A stretch of DNA of 64,000 nucleotides from Norana najaformis (taxonomy: Eukaryota; Annelida; Clitellata; Crassiclitellata; Hormogastridae), in assembly GCA_964023275.1 (NCBI GenBank), contig OZ029921.1, positions 837,501 to 901,500 on the forward strand. Direction: 5' to 3'. This document shows positions 50,101 through 61,619 of the stretch, in pieces. The translations under genes were made by a program, and so were the position numbers. Under the pieces are notes generated by a model. It did no database searches, was not told where the DNA came from, and was given only the letters and a program-made list of their open reading frames with translations. The stretch's first letter is position 1. Each line of letters opens with the position of its first letter.

Positions 50101-51301
50101 CATTAAATGTATTTCATCATTCCTTCTTCTATCGAATGGATAAGTTACCTTATCTTACCTAATATACCTTGTAAGCTACCTTTCCTTATTAACCTAACCT
50201 CATGAGTTAACTTACGTCATGTACCTTACATATAAGTTAACTTACCTTGTTTACCTTATGATTTACCTTACCTCAAGAGTTCACTTACCTGATGTACCTT
50301 ATAAGTTACCTTACCTGGCTTACCTCATAAGTTACCTTTCCACATGTAGCTTATACACTGCCTTACCTTACACTGTGTACAGACGGAGGTATGTTGCTCC
50401 CCAACTACCTGTCGGAATTCTACGACTCCCCATCAGAGACTTCAAGGCACCGGAACCTCTTGTCACCTGCCGAACTGTCACTCGTCGGTCAGTGAAGTTA
50501 CCTCATGACCTCTGATGACCCTAACTGACCTCGACTGACCTTTAGTTTAGTTCATTTCGTTCAAGCGGGTTTGCTAAGAGGTCAGTTGGATGTATGTATG
50601 TGTGTATGTATATTATATATGTATTATTTAGCTGTTTATATACCGGCAACCCGATGTATGTATGTATATATGTATGTATGTATATATGTATGTATGCATG
50701 TATGTATGTATGTATATATGTGTGTATGTATATATGTATATATGTATGTATGCATGTATGTATGTATATATGTGTGTATGTATATATGTATATATGTATG
50801 TATGCATGTGTGTATGTATATATGTATTATTTAGCTGTTTACATACCGGCAACCCGATGTATGTATGTATACATGTATGTATGCATGTATGTATATATGT
50901 ATATATGTATGTATGTATGTATGTATGCATGTGTGTATGTATATATGTATTATTTAGCTGTTTACATACCGGCAACCGATAAAGATGAGGAATTGATGTC
51001 GTCTGTTGCGGATTGTTTATTCTGCGGATTAAGTCTTCTCGTCTCTTGAGTCTCATAGATTTCGGCTGCGGGGTTTTCTGTCCAGTTGTTTGTGATAAGA
51101 GATTTTTAAAGATGCTATTTGAATGATCTGATGCAAGATAACGAAAGATGCTATCGTGTTCTATGTGCAGGCGCGGATAAAAGAGGACCGCTTTCTGCTT
51201 CTCAGCTGGCAGAGCTGCTCCTGCTGCAGGCGAAGTCACGACCCAACGCAGACGAGGATGGGGTCAAATTGGACACTCTGCGATTCGGAAGACGACGATG
51301 A
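47129..51301 (+). CDS. Neuropeptide precursor with C-terminal RFamide
   Basis: Secreted peptide precursor, probably neural or neuroendocrine. Exons: non-coding 47129-47167 (inferred), 49570-49794, 50383-50487, 51171-51301; the coding junctions are both phase 1. The ATG at 49572 sits two bases after its acceptor, which fits a spliced leader exon; Met at 49620 is an alternative giving 136 instead of 152 residues. From that Met: signal peptide [17 protein letters not shown] with cleavage near PTKAFPA. Then RARR (basic cleavage site), [13 protein letters not shown], and a final peptide of 35 residues starting [15 protein letters not shown] and ending VKLDTLRF followed by GRRR and stop. Gly plus Arg residues is a classic amidation and cleavage signal, so a C-terminal LRFamide is predicted. 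I do not recognise the family; length and ending recall NPF-type peptides only loosely. Confidence 0.75.
47425..48220 (+). mobile_element. Local repeat family E, three copies plus a fragment
   Basis: About 115-bp unit: TTTAACGACATCTTATGGCA, TCAAAGGCCGTTGACGTCGC, CCTCCTCCTTTATCCAG, GGGACTGGCACTACC and GGCAGYGGCGGAGTT. Copies at 47430-47555, 47855-47950 and 47960-48075; partial at 48140-48185. Other copies are at 48935-49050 (reverse) and 51925-52035. All lie in or beside the neuropeptide gene. Confidence 0.8.
47615..47790 (+). mobile_element. LINE 3' UTR fragment in neuropeptide intron 1
   Basis: GATCTTGACCTGGAACCGAA, CTGTGAATAAGCTG, GGGCGCTGTAGAAATCTCGA and TTTACGATTAC: the terminal 170 bp of the LINE family of 37505-38154. 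Confidence 0.8.
48590..48760 (+). other. Short coding-like frame inside neuropeptide intron 1
   Basis: The frame reads [19 protein letters not shown] then [18 protein letters not shown], with non-repetitive, protein-like composition, ending at a TGA near 48759. No acceptor/donor pair matches the neighbouring exons and no domain is recognised. It could be an alternative exon or a relic. Confidence 0.25.
50580..50990. repeat. (TATG)n array with an embedded 40-bp motif repeated three times
   Basis: TATTATTTAGCTGTTTAYAT followed by ACCGGCAACC recurs at about 50620, 50823 and 50946, separated by TATG/TATA tetranucleotides of different lengths. It lies in intron 3 of the neuropeptide gene. Confidence 0.9.
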
Positions 51302-52529
51302 TGACGAAAGTGATGCCGAAAAGAAGATGCTGAGGAAAAAAGGCGAAGACGTCTCCTCCGATGTCTGAACAATTTTCTGCAATATCACACGAAGCACAGA
51401 AATTTCAAATTCTCTCGTAAATAGCAGATTCCTTGAAGAGTCAAGAAAACGTCATAAAGATTTATAGACGTTAGCTATGCATAAGACGTCATAGTGAGAT
51501 TTTAAAAATCTCGGCAATCCAGAGAAGTCACGAGAAATACTGAACAGTCTTTTAAAAGCAATTCACGCAAACTGTTTCAAAAGCAAAGCAACTCGTTTTG
51601 AAATTGGAAATACTTTCGAATAAGTCTACAGTTTTTCCTACAATGAAAAATAACCTATGTCAACTTGCAAAAATTCATAAGATTCACAGAAAAAAATTCC
51701 AAAGAACTAACATCCGACGTTACGCTCAATTTCATCAACTTCTTGTACCTTCCACTCTTATTATTATTCAGGGTTTGACGACACCATGGCAGCCAGTACC
51801 GTTGACGCGACCTTCCACGACCCTATACAAGCTGTATTGTTTTCCCGAGGGGGAGAATTTCTTACCATTTCTCCAAACTTATAAATAATTTGGCACACAC
51901 AAAAAGTGTCTTTCGATGTCGTAGTAGTTCTAATTTTCACGACATCTTACGGCATCAAAGGCCGCTGACGTCGCCTTCTTCCTTTATCCAGGCTTGGAAC
52001 TCCCACTACCCGAGTACAGTAGTAGCAGAGTTTGTTTAGACGTCAATCGAGCGACTCAGCTAAAATGGTTATTTAAGAATGTCCGCTTAAGCAGTACACT
52101 AAAATGTTGTAAAAAATCCCAGGCTAGGAATGCAGTTTACTCATGTGTGTGTGTAACATATTGTAACTTGTAATGTATATTTTACGTAATAGCGCATGCG
52201 TTATTGTAATGTTTTTCTCGACCAAAAACAAACTGGGGTTTTGACTACCAAGTTAAAAAGACGAGGCATTCAACCTATTTGCTAACACTTAAGCCAGCAG
52301 AAGAAGAAAGAAAGAGTAACAGTTCGTTAAACTGTAGAAGAAGAAAGAGATGAGAATAATCCCCTCAGCGAACCACGATAGGCACCCATGGGTAAGAACT
52401 GCTAGCGACTTCACTTTCTTAGCCTCGGCATATGTACAGTCAAATATGACAATGTACAGTCAGTGCGCTCGTTTTATAGCTGAGGTCGCTAGGTGCCGCA
52501 AATGAAGCAGAATAAAAAATTTGGGTGTG

Positions 52530-52745
52530 CGAAAGTGTATTGGTTAGTGTGTTGGACATTCAGCCCAGAAGTCATGGGTTCAAATTCTCACTAAGTCAGA
52601 AAAAATATATTTCGAGATTTCTGATATACTTGCGCCTCCTAGCGAACTCGGCTGTTAGATGAGTACGTTGACGGTACACTTCCAGTGGGATTATCAGGCC
52701 GTGAGGAAGAGGACAGGTCACCATCCTTCGTATGACGATCGTCGA
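52530..52745 (+). mobile_element. tRNA-derived SINE
   Basis: A box TATTGGTTAGTGTGTTGG, B box GGGTTCAAATTCTC, body CTCCTAGCGAACTC, GAGTACGTTGACGG and TCAGGCCGTGAGGAAG. Parallel to the copy at 13220-13440. A second tRNA-like head follows in opposite orientation (52745-52800). Confidence 0.65.
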
Positions 52746-53063
52746 TTGGAACCCCCGATCTGGGTGTTGACCGCCCAGCACGCAAACCATTAGACTATAG
52801 TGGATCCCTCGCCCCGTACAGAAAAATTAATTAAAAAAATTAATTCCCTAACGCGAAGAACAACCCATTTTACCTGGCAAATAAAATTGCAACTACACCG
52901 GATGCCATCACCACCTGGCGACTAAAGGAAAACTAGTTGGGTCGTTGGGCCGCCTGGCGACTGAAACAGACATCGTCGTCATAGCAACTTGGACGATACA
53001 AGTGTGAAGACACGGGCACTTGAATTTTTGAGGGTGACGAGGTCTTCGAGGGTTTACACGTCG

Positions 53064-53407
53064 ATGGCCGCTGCAGCCGCTTCAAGGGCCCCCGTCGGGT
53101 CGTTCGAGTACACGGCTACGGGGGTCCTGGGTGAACAGCGAAATGCGATGCTTGCCAACGAACTTCACTTTCGCGTAAGTAGAGCAACACAAGAACCCAA
53201 GATGGCCGACGATTTATCATCGGTGGCGATTTGTGAATTTTTTAAATCGAATTTGTGCAGCTCCCTTCACTAAAAACTACTAAATTCTGAGCTTTTAGGT
53301 AGAAATTATGGTTTTATGATATGATAAATTTTGCTTTAACATTTACATGCGGATGTCAAGATCGCTAGCATTCTACATGCCTGATCAATTATTATTATTA
53401 TTATTAT

Positions 53408-53454
<47 letters not shown>

Positions 53455-55885
53455 TTACTATTATTATTATTATAATCTGCATTTATTATGTTAATCTAAT
53501 TCACTATCAGTTCGAATCTAATCTGCTAATCAGACAACGACGATGATGATGACGACGACGACAATGATGATGATATTTGTTGTAGAATGAACTGGGCAAG
53601 TCCAAGAAGCGGGGATATGTCTACTATCCGGGGCCGTCGTTTTGCTACGGTCGGGCCAATCCACACAGAGATATTGGGGTGGCCGAAAGTAAGGGATTGT
53701 TCTGTCATCATCATCATCATCGTTATCATCATCACTACCAATCATCATCATCTAATCATCATCAGAACAACACCACTCCCACCACCCCTCTACCACCTCT
53801 ACCACTACCACTCAAAGATTTAGCACAGATCAGCATTGAAATCACGATTATCTCACAACAGGTAAAAAAAATAAATTAACAAATAAAATATGTAAAAATG
53901 AATTCATAATATTCACAGCTCTGAGATGGAACGACTCGGCACCAGCCCCCTCTACGGCAAAGGGTCTGTCCTTCGAAGGTGCAGGGACAAAGGACCTTTC
54001 AACTGCCCCTCGTGACTTCGTCCGTTTCAACCGAGCCGCCATAGGCTCCGGTCTCGTCACGAGTAGCCAACAGTATGACTTCCGGGCGACAAATGACTTC
54101 CGTCGTCAACCAAAGTCGAAGAATACTCGAGCGGATGGACTCTTCCAGCGGGGCCACAGCGCAGACATGGTGTATGGACGCCCTGTCAGGTTAAAAAATT
54201 TGCCCAAATGGTACTCACAATGGGTGTTTAAGTTAAATCTAATCTAATGTAATCTAATCTAATCAAGACTTCTGTAGCTCCACTATAATAATAATAATAA
54301 TAATATTAATAATAATAATAACAATTATTATTATTATTTATATTATTATATTTTATTATTATTTCTGTTGCCTTAATTTATCTGCATTAATAAGAATATC
54401 TTAGGTCTGAAGTCTGGATAAAACATAAAATACGTTTTTGTCTTAACTTATTCACCTCACTTGGTAACCTAACTTTTTCCCTTCTGCCTACCTGCCTGCC
54501 TGACTGCCTTTCTGTCTGTCCTTAGAGCTGCATATTGGCAAGCATCCCATTTCAGTTACCTTGTCTTACCTGAATTACCGTCCTGTGTAACCTTAATTCT
54601 GTACCTTCATTGCCCTACCTGTTACCTGCCCTGTGTTTCTTCTTAATGACAGACCATCAACTCCGATACATCAGTTGATTGAACACAGATACCAGGATGA
54701 GTGGCTCGAACAACAGCGAGCCATTCAGTTGGCTAAAGCCAAGAAGGCCCAGGTCCAGGTAATCACTGTCTCACTTTCTCTCTCTGTCTCCCAATCAGTC
54801 ATTCTTTCACTTTTTCTCTCACTCATTGAGTTTCTCTCACTCTCTCTCTGTTTCTTGCTCAGTCTCTTTCACTCGTATTGTCTGTATTCTTGCATTTTTC
54901 TCACTCTCCCTCTCTCACTAAGTCACTTTTAAATTCTCACTTCTTTCTCACTCACAATGCTCTGGACTAGGTATTGAATGAATATCATGATGCAATTTGT
55001 TCCGTAGGGGATTCTGAGTTCTAATGTGATTGGTCATTGATTCGTGTTCTGTCTCTTTTGTAGAAACTGCCCCCTGGAGCCTATCGCGAGAACCACACGT
55101 CACAGCTGCGTAACTGTCAGTCCTCGACGCAGCCCAGTGAACTGCGACCGTTCTGGCAGATTTCACGCTTCAGCAAATCTGTAAGAATTCCTTAAATCCC
55201 AGTGTCTGTGTTTTTCACCACACATGAACGCTAAGCATTGTGAAATTCTAACCTGAACCTAATTTAATCTTATCTTAATAATCTAATCTCTACAGTGTAT
55301 AATGAATTACAGTCTACTGTAGTCTTGTATCATTTAAGGGCTCTATTATAATCTAATCTGTTCTAATCAAATTTGACTTAACCTATGCTAATCATATTTC
55401 CTTAATCTGATCTATTCTGTTAAAGACCTATGTTTTATTTATAGAATACATACTGTTCTAATCATAGTCTGCCAATCAAAATATTTTTAATCTATCATAA
55501 TCATAAACTCATCTATTCTAATCATAATCTAATCTTTAAAAATCATAATCCAGTATCTATTCGAATGATAATCCAGTCTATTCTAATCGTAATCCATCTA
55601 TTCTAATAAAAACTCACCTATTCTGATCATAGTCCAATCTATTCTAATCATGCCAATCTATTCTAATCAACACATCTATTCTAATCATGCCAATCTATTC
55701 TAATCAACACATCTATTCTAATCATAATTCAATCTATTCGTATCATAACCTTATCTGTTCTTGTAATAATCTTCCTGTAGACCCATGGTCATCTCGACAC
55801 ATTTCGAAGTCCACAGGACCGCGAGAGAGCCATGAAGAAGTATGCAGCCACTAGAAGCCAAACGATGGCACACCCATTCTACTAG
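53064..55885 (+). CDS. CFAP77: Cilia- and flagella-associated protein 77
   Basis: Axonemal microtubule protein; family members sit at the outer junction of doublet microtubules and help to hold A- and B-tubules together. Six exons with AG/GT borders and consistent phases: 53064-53174, 53586-53688, 53919-54189, 54653-54758, 55064-55180, 55781-55885, giving 270 residues, close to the usual 280-320. Matches to the family in order: GVLGEQRNAMLANELHF, NELGKSKKRGYVYYPGP, DIGVAETLRWN, RFNRAAIGSGLVTSSQQ, RPSTPIHQLIEHRYQDEW, SQLRNCQSS, WQISRFSKSTHGHLDTF and a C-terminal RERAMKKY. ATG at 53064 is the first in-frame Met; the exon 1 frame is open further upstream without an ATG. Apparently intact; expression is expected in ciliated cells. 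Confidence 0.93.
53385..53480. repeat. (TTA)n-(TAC)n-(TTA)n microsatellite, CFAP77 intron 1
   Basis: ATTATT, then about 17 units of TAC, then ATTATT again. Confidence 0.95.
54280..54370. repeat. (ATA/TTA)n tract, CFAP77 intron 3
   Basis: ATAATAATA followed by TTATTATT, so the two halves are complementary and can form a hairpin. Preceded by a SINE-like end with an AATCTAATCT tail (54235-54265). Confidence 0.85.
55255..55765. repeat. (TCTAATCA)n degenerate array, CFAP77 intron 5
   Basis: About 500 bp of TCTAATCT and CTATTCTAATCATAATC units. Fills the whole intron between exons 5 and 6. Confidence 0.85.
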
Positions 55886-56424
55886 ATCAAAGGCATCGGC
55901 GCAGGGTAGGGATCTTGACCCTGTGGGAAAATCTGGGGCCTGCTTTTAACCATAAAGATTTAAATTTTGAATTTTGATGTCTATTGGTTCAGGCTTGGCT
56001 AAAACTAAAAAATCTAATGCCCCCAATTTTGACTTTAAAAATTTATTTAAATTGTGAATTTTTGTGTGCATAAGTTCACACTTGGCTAAAAAGAAATTGA
56101 AAAAATCTGGGGCCTGATTTTCGACCTTAAAGATTTAAATTTTGAACTTTGATATACCTAAGGTAAGGTTTACGTGAAGGAAATGAAGGCCAGTTGGGAA
56201 AAAAGTTAATAAAAGGTGGAAGCATAGAAAGTCAAACGCTCAAATTTGGAAGGTCAAATCAAATGTGAGCAAAACCCATGTTGAGTAATCTAAATATTAT
56301 AATCCAATCTAATGACTTCTATTGTGCTTTAGTAAAGCACAAGTAAAAAGGTTTTCACAGAAATTTTTCTTCAGAGTTACTCATGACCTTCTGGGCTTGA
56401 CCCTTGTCAAGATTTCTGGAACCA

Positions 56425-56695
56425 CCATTGTCTCCATCCATTGTTGAAAACCAAAAAACTCCTCTTCCAAAGATCCTATTCGTTTTCCTCTTCTTTCCCT
56501 TATCTGTCTTTTCGCTGCAATTCCAAACACCATCCACTGACTGCCGGCCTCTTGGATCTTGACCTGGAACTGTTTCTAACATTCCTGCCTAACGATTTTG
56601 TTTTGACTGAGCGCCTGTGAATAAGCTAGTTGCCGCAACTTAGCTTTCATTAGGCGCTGTAGAAATCTCGAGTTTACGATTACGATTACGAAATG
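56425..56695 (+). mobile_element. 5'-truncated LINE fragment
   Basis: Frame-broken KLLFQRSYS-like piece, CACCATCCACTGACTGCC, TTGACCTGGAACTG, CTGTGAATAAGCTAG, AGGCGCTGTAGAAATCTCGA and the tail TTTACGATTACGATTACGA. Confidence 0.8.
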
Positions 56696-56857
56696 GTGCC
56701 GGCGCCTTTGTCCACGGTGACAAAATCTCCACTAGACAAACGAGATTCACAAGGTCTGTACACATCTCCTCGTGTTGCTAAGGGCTCTTTGTTAAGTGGC
56801 ACACTGTGTAATAGCCCAATAAAAATCATTGTGTAAACCTATATAAGGTTGGCAGCA

Positions 56858-56945
56858 TCATAATCGTAATCTTGAGATTTCTACAGCGCCCAACGAAAGC
56901 TAACTCACGGGAACCAGCTTATTCACAGGCGCTCAGTCAGCATGG
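56858..56945 (-). mobile_element. LINE 3' terminus fragment
   Basis: Reverse-oriented terminal 85 bp: ATAATCGTAATCTTGAGATT, CTACAGCGCCCAACGAAAGC and CAGCTTATTCACAGGCGCTC. Confidence 0.75.
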
Positions 56946-58489
56946 CAAAGCAATAACCTAGTATGAAATTAATCTATATGTTAGAATTCGTTAACGATAA
57001 TTATAGAAACTGATTGCTGGAGTTTCCAGGCCAACTGGAAATTCTGAATTCTTTTCCTGTAAGATTTGAAGTGAAAAACGGTATCGGTGATAAGTAAGTA
57101 AGTAAGACATTTGTTAAGACGCCATGTGGCCATAGGCTGAGTGAGGAATCAGCGTAAGATAAGACTTACTTTGTACTGAAGTCTCTCTCTACGGGGCGCT
57201 ATAGAAGTTATCTAATCTATACTTTTTAGTAGACTTGATACTGATAAGATTTTTTATACTGAGTTTGTTTTGACAAGACTTTAATTAGTAATGATTAAAA
57301 GCATTATTAATGATTGAAGGCATTACTGATATACTTATTTGCAATTATAACAGACACTATTAATTATTAATTTTGAATATTTGAATACATGTTAATTAGC
57401 TCATTTTAATGTTCAATGGAATTTTTTGGTAGCTTATGTGCACTAATGAAAGCAATATTAATATTGATTAGTCTTAATGAATATTCAACAACTGTTTAAT
57501 CTGCATGTTAATGTGAGAGAATTTTACACTGCATAATGATAGTCTGATTGTAATGTTTGATGACATTTTTAGCATAATTACAATGATGAAGGCATTATTA
57601 ATATTGATCAGGTTTAATGAATATTCAGCAAGCTGATTAATATGCCTAATGAGGTCAGATGATATGACGTCATGGCTCCTGATTTTCTTAGAATTGCTAA
57701 ACATGTTTATAGATCAATGTTCTCGGTCCAGCAGTATTAGTTTATTTTCTCTTAATTGTATCGGTTGTAATCGTCTCTGAATTAGAATTTCAAGTTATCT
57801 ATTACAGCAATTGTTTTATTTGACTTTGTGACGTCAAACGGTTTGCTTATAAACTTTTAAAATGAAGTTAGAAATTTTCTGACAATTGTTTTGTGCTCGA
57901 GTTTTATTTTTTCGGTATAGAAACAAAATGACGTATGATTCAATGGCGACCGACAAAGTATGATGCCAGACAGATTTCCTGGTGTTGCGCCATCTGTTGA
58001 TGTGTAGTGCATTATACACTGGCGCTACAGAAGTTGCTAATTAGTGTGAAACTTTAAACTATCAGATGGTAAGATGTAAAATGGTTTGGAACAAACAGCA
58101 GAGTGTAAAATGGCAAATGTAAGATAGAAGAGAAGGCAGCCATTGATATGAAAGTGTTAGCGCCTTCACTTGCTTGGCCTCAGGATATGAGGGTGTGAGG
58201 CTAGTTCTCTTCCTTATCGCATTTGCTATAAACGGAGATATCGATGGTGTGTGGTCAATGTGCTTTTTTATAGCAATGTTCGCTAGGAGCCGCCAGTAGG
58301 ACGGAGTGAATAATTTTTGTGCTCTGATGTCAATGATGGGCACGGTACTTGGGAAAGTATCTGAAATAGTATTTTGAAATACTATTTTAGTACTGTAAAA
58401 GTAGGATTATTTATGACAATAAAATGGTATTGTAATACTAAAGCCAATAATTATAGTAAAATAGTGTTTAAAATACTTTTACAAGTTTC

Positions 58490-58650
58490 CAAAAGTATTT
58501 CACCCATCACTGCCTGGCTGGTTTTGAACCCCCAACCTCAAAGTTTGCTAACCGCTGTGGACCGTCGCACCCGGATTCGAACCTCAAACAGTCTGAGTGA
58601 GGCGTCGTTTAAACCGCTTGGCCACTTCCACTGCCTCGTTCTCGGCAATC
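58490..58650 (-). mobile_element. tRNA-derived SINE, Leu/Ser-like head
   Basis: Minus strand reads AGTGGCCAAGCGGTTTAAAC (A box), then TTTGAGGTTCGAATCCGGG (B box). A second TTCAAAACCAGCC-type box follows. The CCA end and a full cloverleaf are not evident, so this is tRNA-derived rather than a functional tRNA gene. Confidence 0.55.
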
Positions 58651-59299
58651 GTTGGCAGAAAAACTCGTTCTGAGATTCTGGTCGCGTCGTCGGCAAATCT
58701 CGCGAGAGACGAACGAGATTAGAGCCGCGAGTTACTGAGAGATGAGAGCCCCGAGTTACTGCGCCAGTGAGTTCACCTCTGACCGCAGCGCTGCACGTAT
58801 CGCTACTCGCCGGAACTACATTTCGGCGGCGGATAATTAGTTGAGGTTGTCATCGAAGGTCCTTCGGCTGAGACCACACGTCAGGGACCTCTGGACCAGC
58901 ATTTGAATAAGAAACGAATTGCGGTGAACCATCCAGCCAACTTTGAGTAATGGTAGACCTAATACTGGTAACGGTAGTTCGGTCATTTCATCAATAGGGT
59001 AACGAGTTAAAATAGCCAGTTGCTCTCCGTTAGCTACTATCTTGTTTTGTTCTCTTATTATTCGCGAGATCGCGCTGACGTTATATGTCGCTGTTGTGTA
59101 CTGTACTAAATGGACGAATCGTCTACGACTATTGTTCGATTGAAGATAATGCATTCCTCCACAGGTAATACAATGGGGATCCAGAAATATTTACAAGCGG
59201 AGGACAAGTAACTAAAATATAAATGTACACGGTTTTCTATAGAGACCATATGACCTCGACCCTGCTCATTTCTCATTGGGTGAGTTCCTTAGAATTATT

Positions 59300-59535
59300 T
59301 CCATATTTATTAAGCTCCACTAACTAATGAAAAGACATCAGTGGAAGGCGCTGACAAATTGTGCATGAAGAACTTCCTCAAGGAAGGAAGGAAGGAAGGA
59401 AGGAAGGAAGGAAGGAAGGAAGGAAGGAAGGAAGGAAGGAAGGAAGGAAGGAAGGAAGGAAGGAAGGAAGGAAGGAAGGAAGGAAGGAAGGAAGGAAGGA
59501 AGGAAGGAAGGAAGGAAGGAAGGAAGGAAGGAAAC
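59300..59535. repeat. SINE family A (reverse) running into (GGAA)n
   Basis: TATTTATTAAGCTCCACTAA, GGCGCTGACAAATTG and AACTTCCTCAAGG (reverse family A), directly continued by about 37 perfect GGAA units (59384-59532). The repeat begins inside the element sequence. Confidence 0.9.
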
Positions 59536-60284
59536 AGTTAAGAAGTTCTCGGTTTCTGATCTTTGATTTCTTCCGCGTAGTCTATTCCAACACACAGCGG
59601 AAGCTTCCGGGAAGAGTTAAGTCCTTTGCTATTTTAAGACGTCCACGTCCGTAGACGCCCTATCGGTCCCAACTGATCGAAAACCTTATCCCACTGATTT
59701 ATGATTGAGCTTTTAATGCACAAGGATGCTCTCTGGTTCCCGAACTTACCGCCCATCGCCACCCTTGGGAAAGAACTCCTCACCACCGACACTCACTCCT
59801 TGGTCGTAATTAATCCGCTGGTTTCGGGGCATTTTTAATTCGCTGGTAGGCGTACAGGTCGTCGAATATTTCGGTTTATTACAAATTAAAGCAGTTGACC
59901 GAATCGGAATTTATTTAGCGCTCGAAAAAGCCCGATTTAGCGAAATGGATGTAGAATGACGAAGTGGCAATACGAAGCCTACCCATCGATCCATCCATCA
60001 GTCCACCCATCCATCCATCAACCCACCCGTCCATCCATCCATCATCTGTTAAAACATCCAGAAATTTTGTGCAATCAGCCAGTCACTCAGTCAGTCAATC
60101 TGTCTTTCTTTCTTTAGTTCTTTCTTTTCTTAGAACGAGATTCTGCATCGACGCGACAAAGTTTTCTTCATCAATCAAAAATTTTGGCCAAATAAAATAT
60201 GGTCCCGTATTTTGCTTCTGCAGATATTCATGCAAATATATGCATTACTTACATATGCACTGTATGCAAAGGTTAGAAACCAGG

Positions 60285-60740
60285 GAAGGAGATGTAGAAG
60301 GAGGAGAAGGAGGAGAAGGAGGAGAAGTGGGAGAAAGAGAAGGAGGAGGAAGAGGAGGGGAAGGAGGAAGAGAAGGAGGAGAAGTGGGAGAAAGAGAAGG
60401 AGGAGGAAGAGGAGGGGAAGGAGGAAGAGAAGGAGGAGAAGGAGGAGAAGGAGGAGAAGGAGAAAGAGAAAGAGATTTGAGAGGAGGAGAAGGAAGGGGA
60501 CGAAGAGAAGTTGGAGGATGAAGAGGTGAAGTAAGAGGAGTAGGAGAAAGAGGAATAGGAGAACGAGGAGAAGAAGAAGGAGGAGGAGAAGTAAGAGGAG
60601 GAGGAGAGAGAGGAATAGGAGAATGAGAAGGAGAAGAAGGAAGAGGAGGAAAAGGAGGAGGAGACGTAGGAGGAGAAGGGTAAGTAAGAGGAGGAGGAAG
60701 AGGAGGCTGAGAAGGAAGGAGGAGGAGGAGAGGCTACATC
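60285..60740. repeat. Polypurine (GGAGAA)n tract
   Basis: About 450 bp of almost pure A/G with internal duplications of GGAAGAGAAGGAGGAGAAG. Long poly-Leu/Ser and poly-Arg frames on both strands are artefacts. Confidence 0.95.
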
Positions 60741-60969
60741 GATTTCCGTTGGCGAAGGAAACCCGCAAATACAGAAGCATGCATAGAATGGGAAGAAAGA
60801 GACCAATCAGCTCACATCCTGTATAAATCTCTCCACGTTTTATGTTTTATGTTTTATTATTATTCGATATAAATAAAGATCCATGCGCGTAAAACTCGTC
60901 TAGACCTTTGCATGGTGCATATGAATTTTTCTTTCTGTATATACATGCACAGGAGTGTCGCTGTATGTT

Positions 60970-60983
60970 TATATATATATATA

Positions 60984-61046
<63 letters not shown>

Positions 61047-61070
61047 TATATATATATATGGTATATATAT
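60970..61070. repeat. (TA)n-(TG)n-(TA)n compound microsatellite
   Basis: TATATATA, about 30 TG units, then TATATATATGG. Confidence 0.95.
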
Positions 61071-61254
61071 GAGGCGGGTGCGGTGGATAGATGTTGTGTC
61101 TTGTTCGACGTCTGAGACGAAGCCAATTATATTGAGGTGGCCCAGCGGAGCAACTGGATCGCTCCTCTCTGTACATCAAGGACCCCACGAAATCAAGATT
61201 CAGATAGACATGTCATGCATGTGTTTCTGTTGATGTCATTCATCCATCGATTCG

Positions 61255-61590
61255 TTCGTTCTTTCGTTCGTTCGTTCCTTCCTCCCTTCCTTCCTTCCTT
61301 CCTTCCTTCCCTTCCTTCCTTCCTTCCTTCCTTCCTTCCTTCCTTCCTTCCTTCCTTCCTTCCTTCCTTCCTTCCTTCCTTCCTTCCTTCCCTCTTTCCT
61401 TCCTTCCTTCCTTCCTTCCTTCCTTCCTTCCTTCCTTCCTTCCTTCCTTCCTTCCTTCCTTCCTTCCTTCCTTCCTTCCTTCCTTCCTTCCTTCCTTCCT
61501 TCCTTCCTTCCTTCCTTCCTTCCATTCTTGCATGCATCCATCCATCCGTCGGTCAATCCATCCATCCATCCATCCATCCATTCATCACTT
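61255..61590. repeat. (TTCC)n followed by (ATCC)n microsatellite
   Basis: About 250 bp of nearly perfect TTCC, the complement of the (GGAA)n array 1.7 kb upstream, then ATCC units. The two arrays form a long-range inverted pair. Confidence 0.97.
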
Positions 61591-61619
61591 GTTTTACTAA
61601 AACAATCTTATCTACTCTA

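Larger units (their letters stand above)
55886..59290. other. Region after CFAP77, no supported gene
   Basis: LINE 3' fragments at 56425-56695 (+) and 56858-56945 (-), a possible CFAP77 polyadenylation signal AATAAA near 56206, an AT-rich loose duplication (57440-57655), a SINE-like piece (58140-58330) and a tRNA-like SINE in reverse (58490-58650). A 105-codon minus-strand frame at 58837-59154 is discussed under findings. Confidence 0.5.

Noticed and set aside
58490..58650. Functional tRNA-Leu/Ser gene on minus strand
   Set aside because: A- and B-box-like blocks are present, but I cannot build acceptor and anticodon stems; more likely a tRNA-derived SINE head.
60175..60806. Poly-Leu/Ser and poly-Arg frames of about 200 codons
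   Set aside because: The polypurine tract read in different frames; not a protein.
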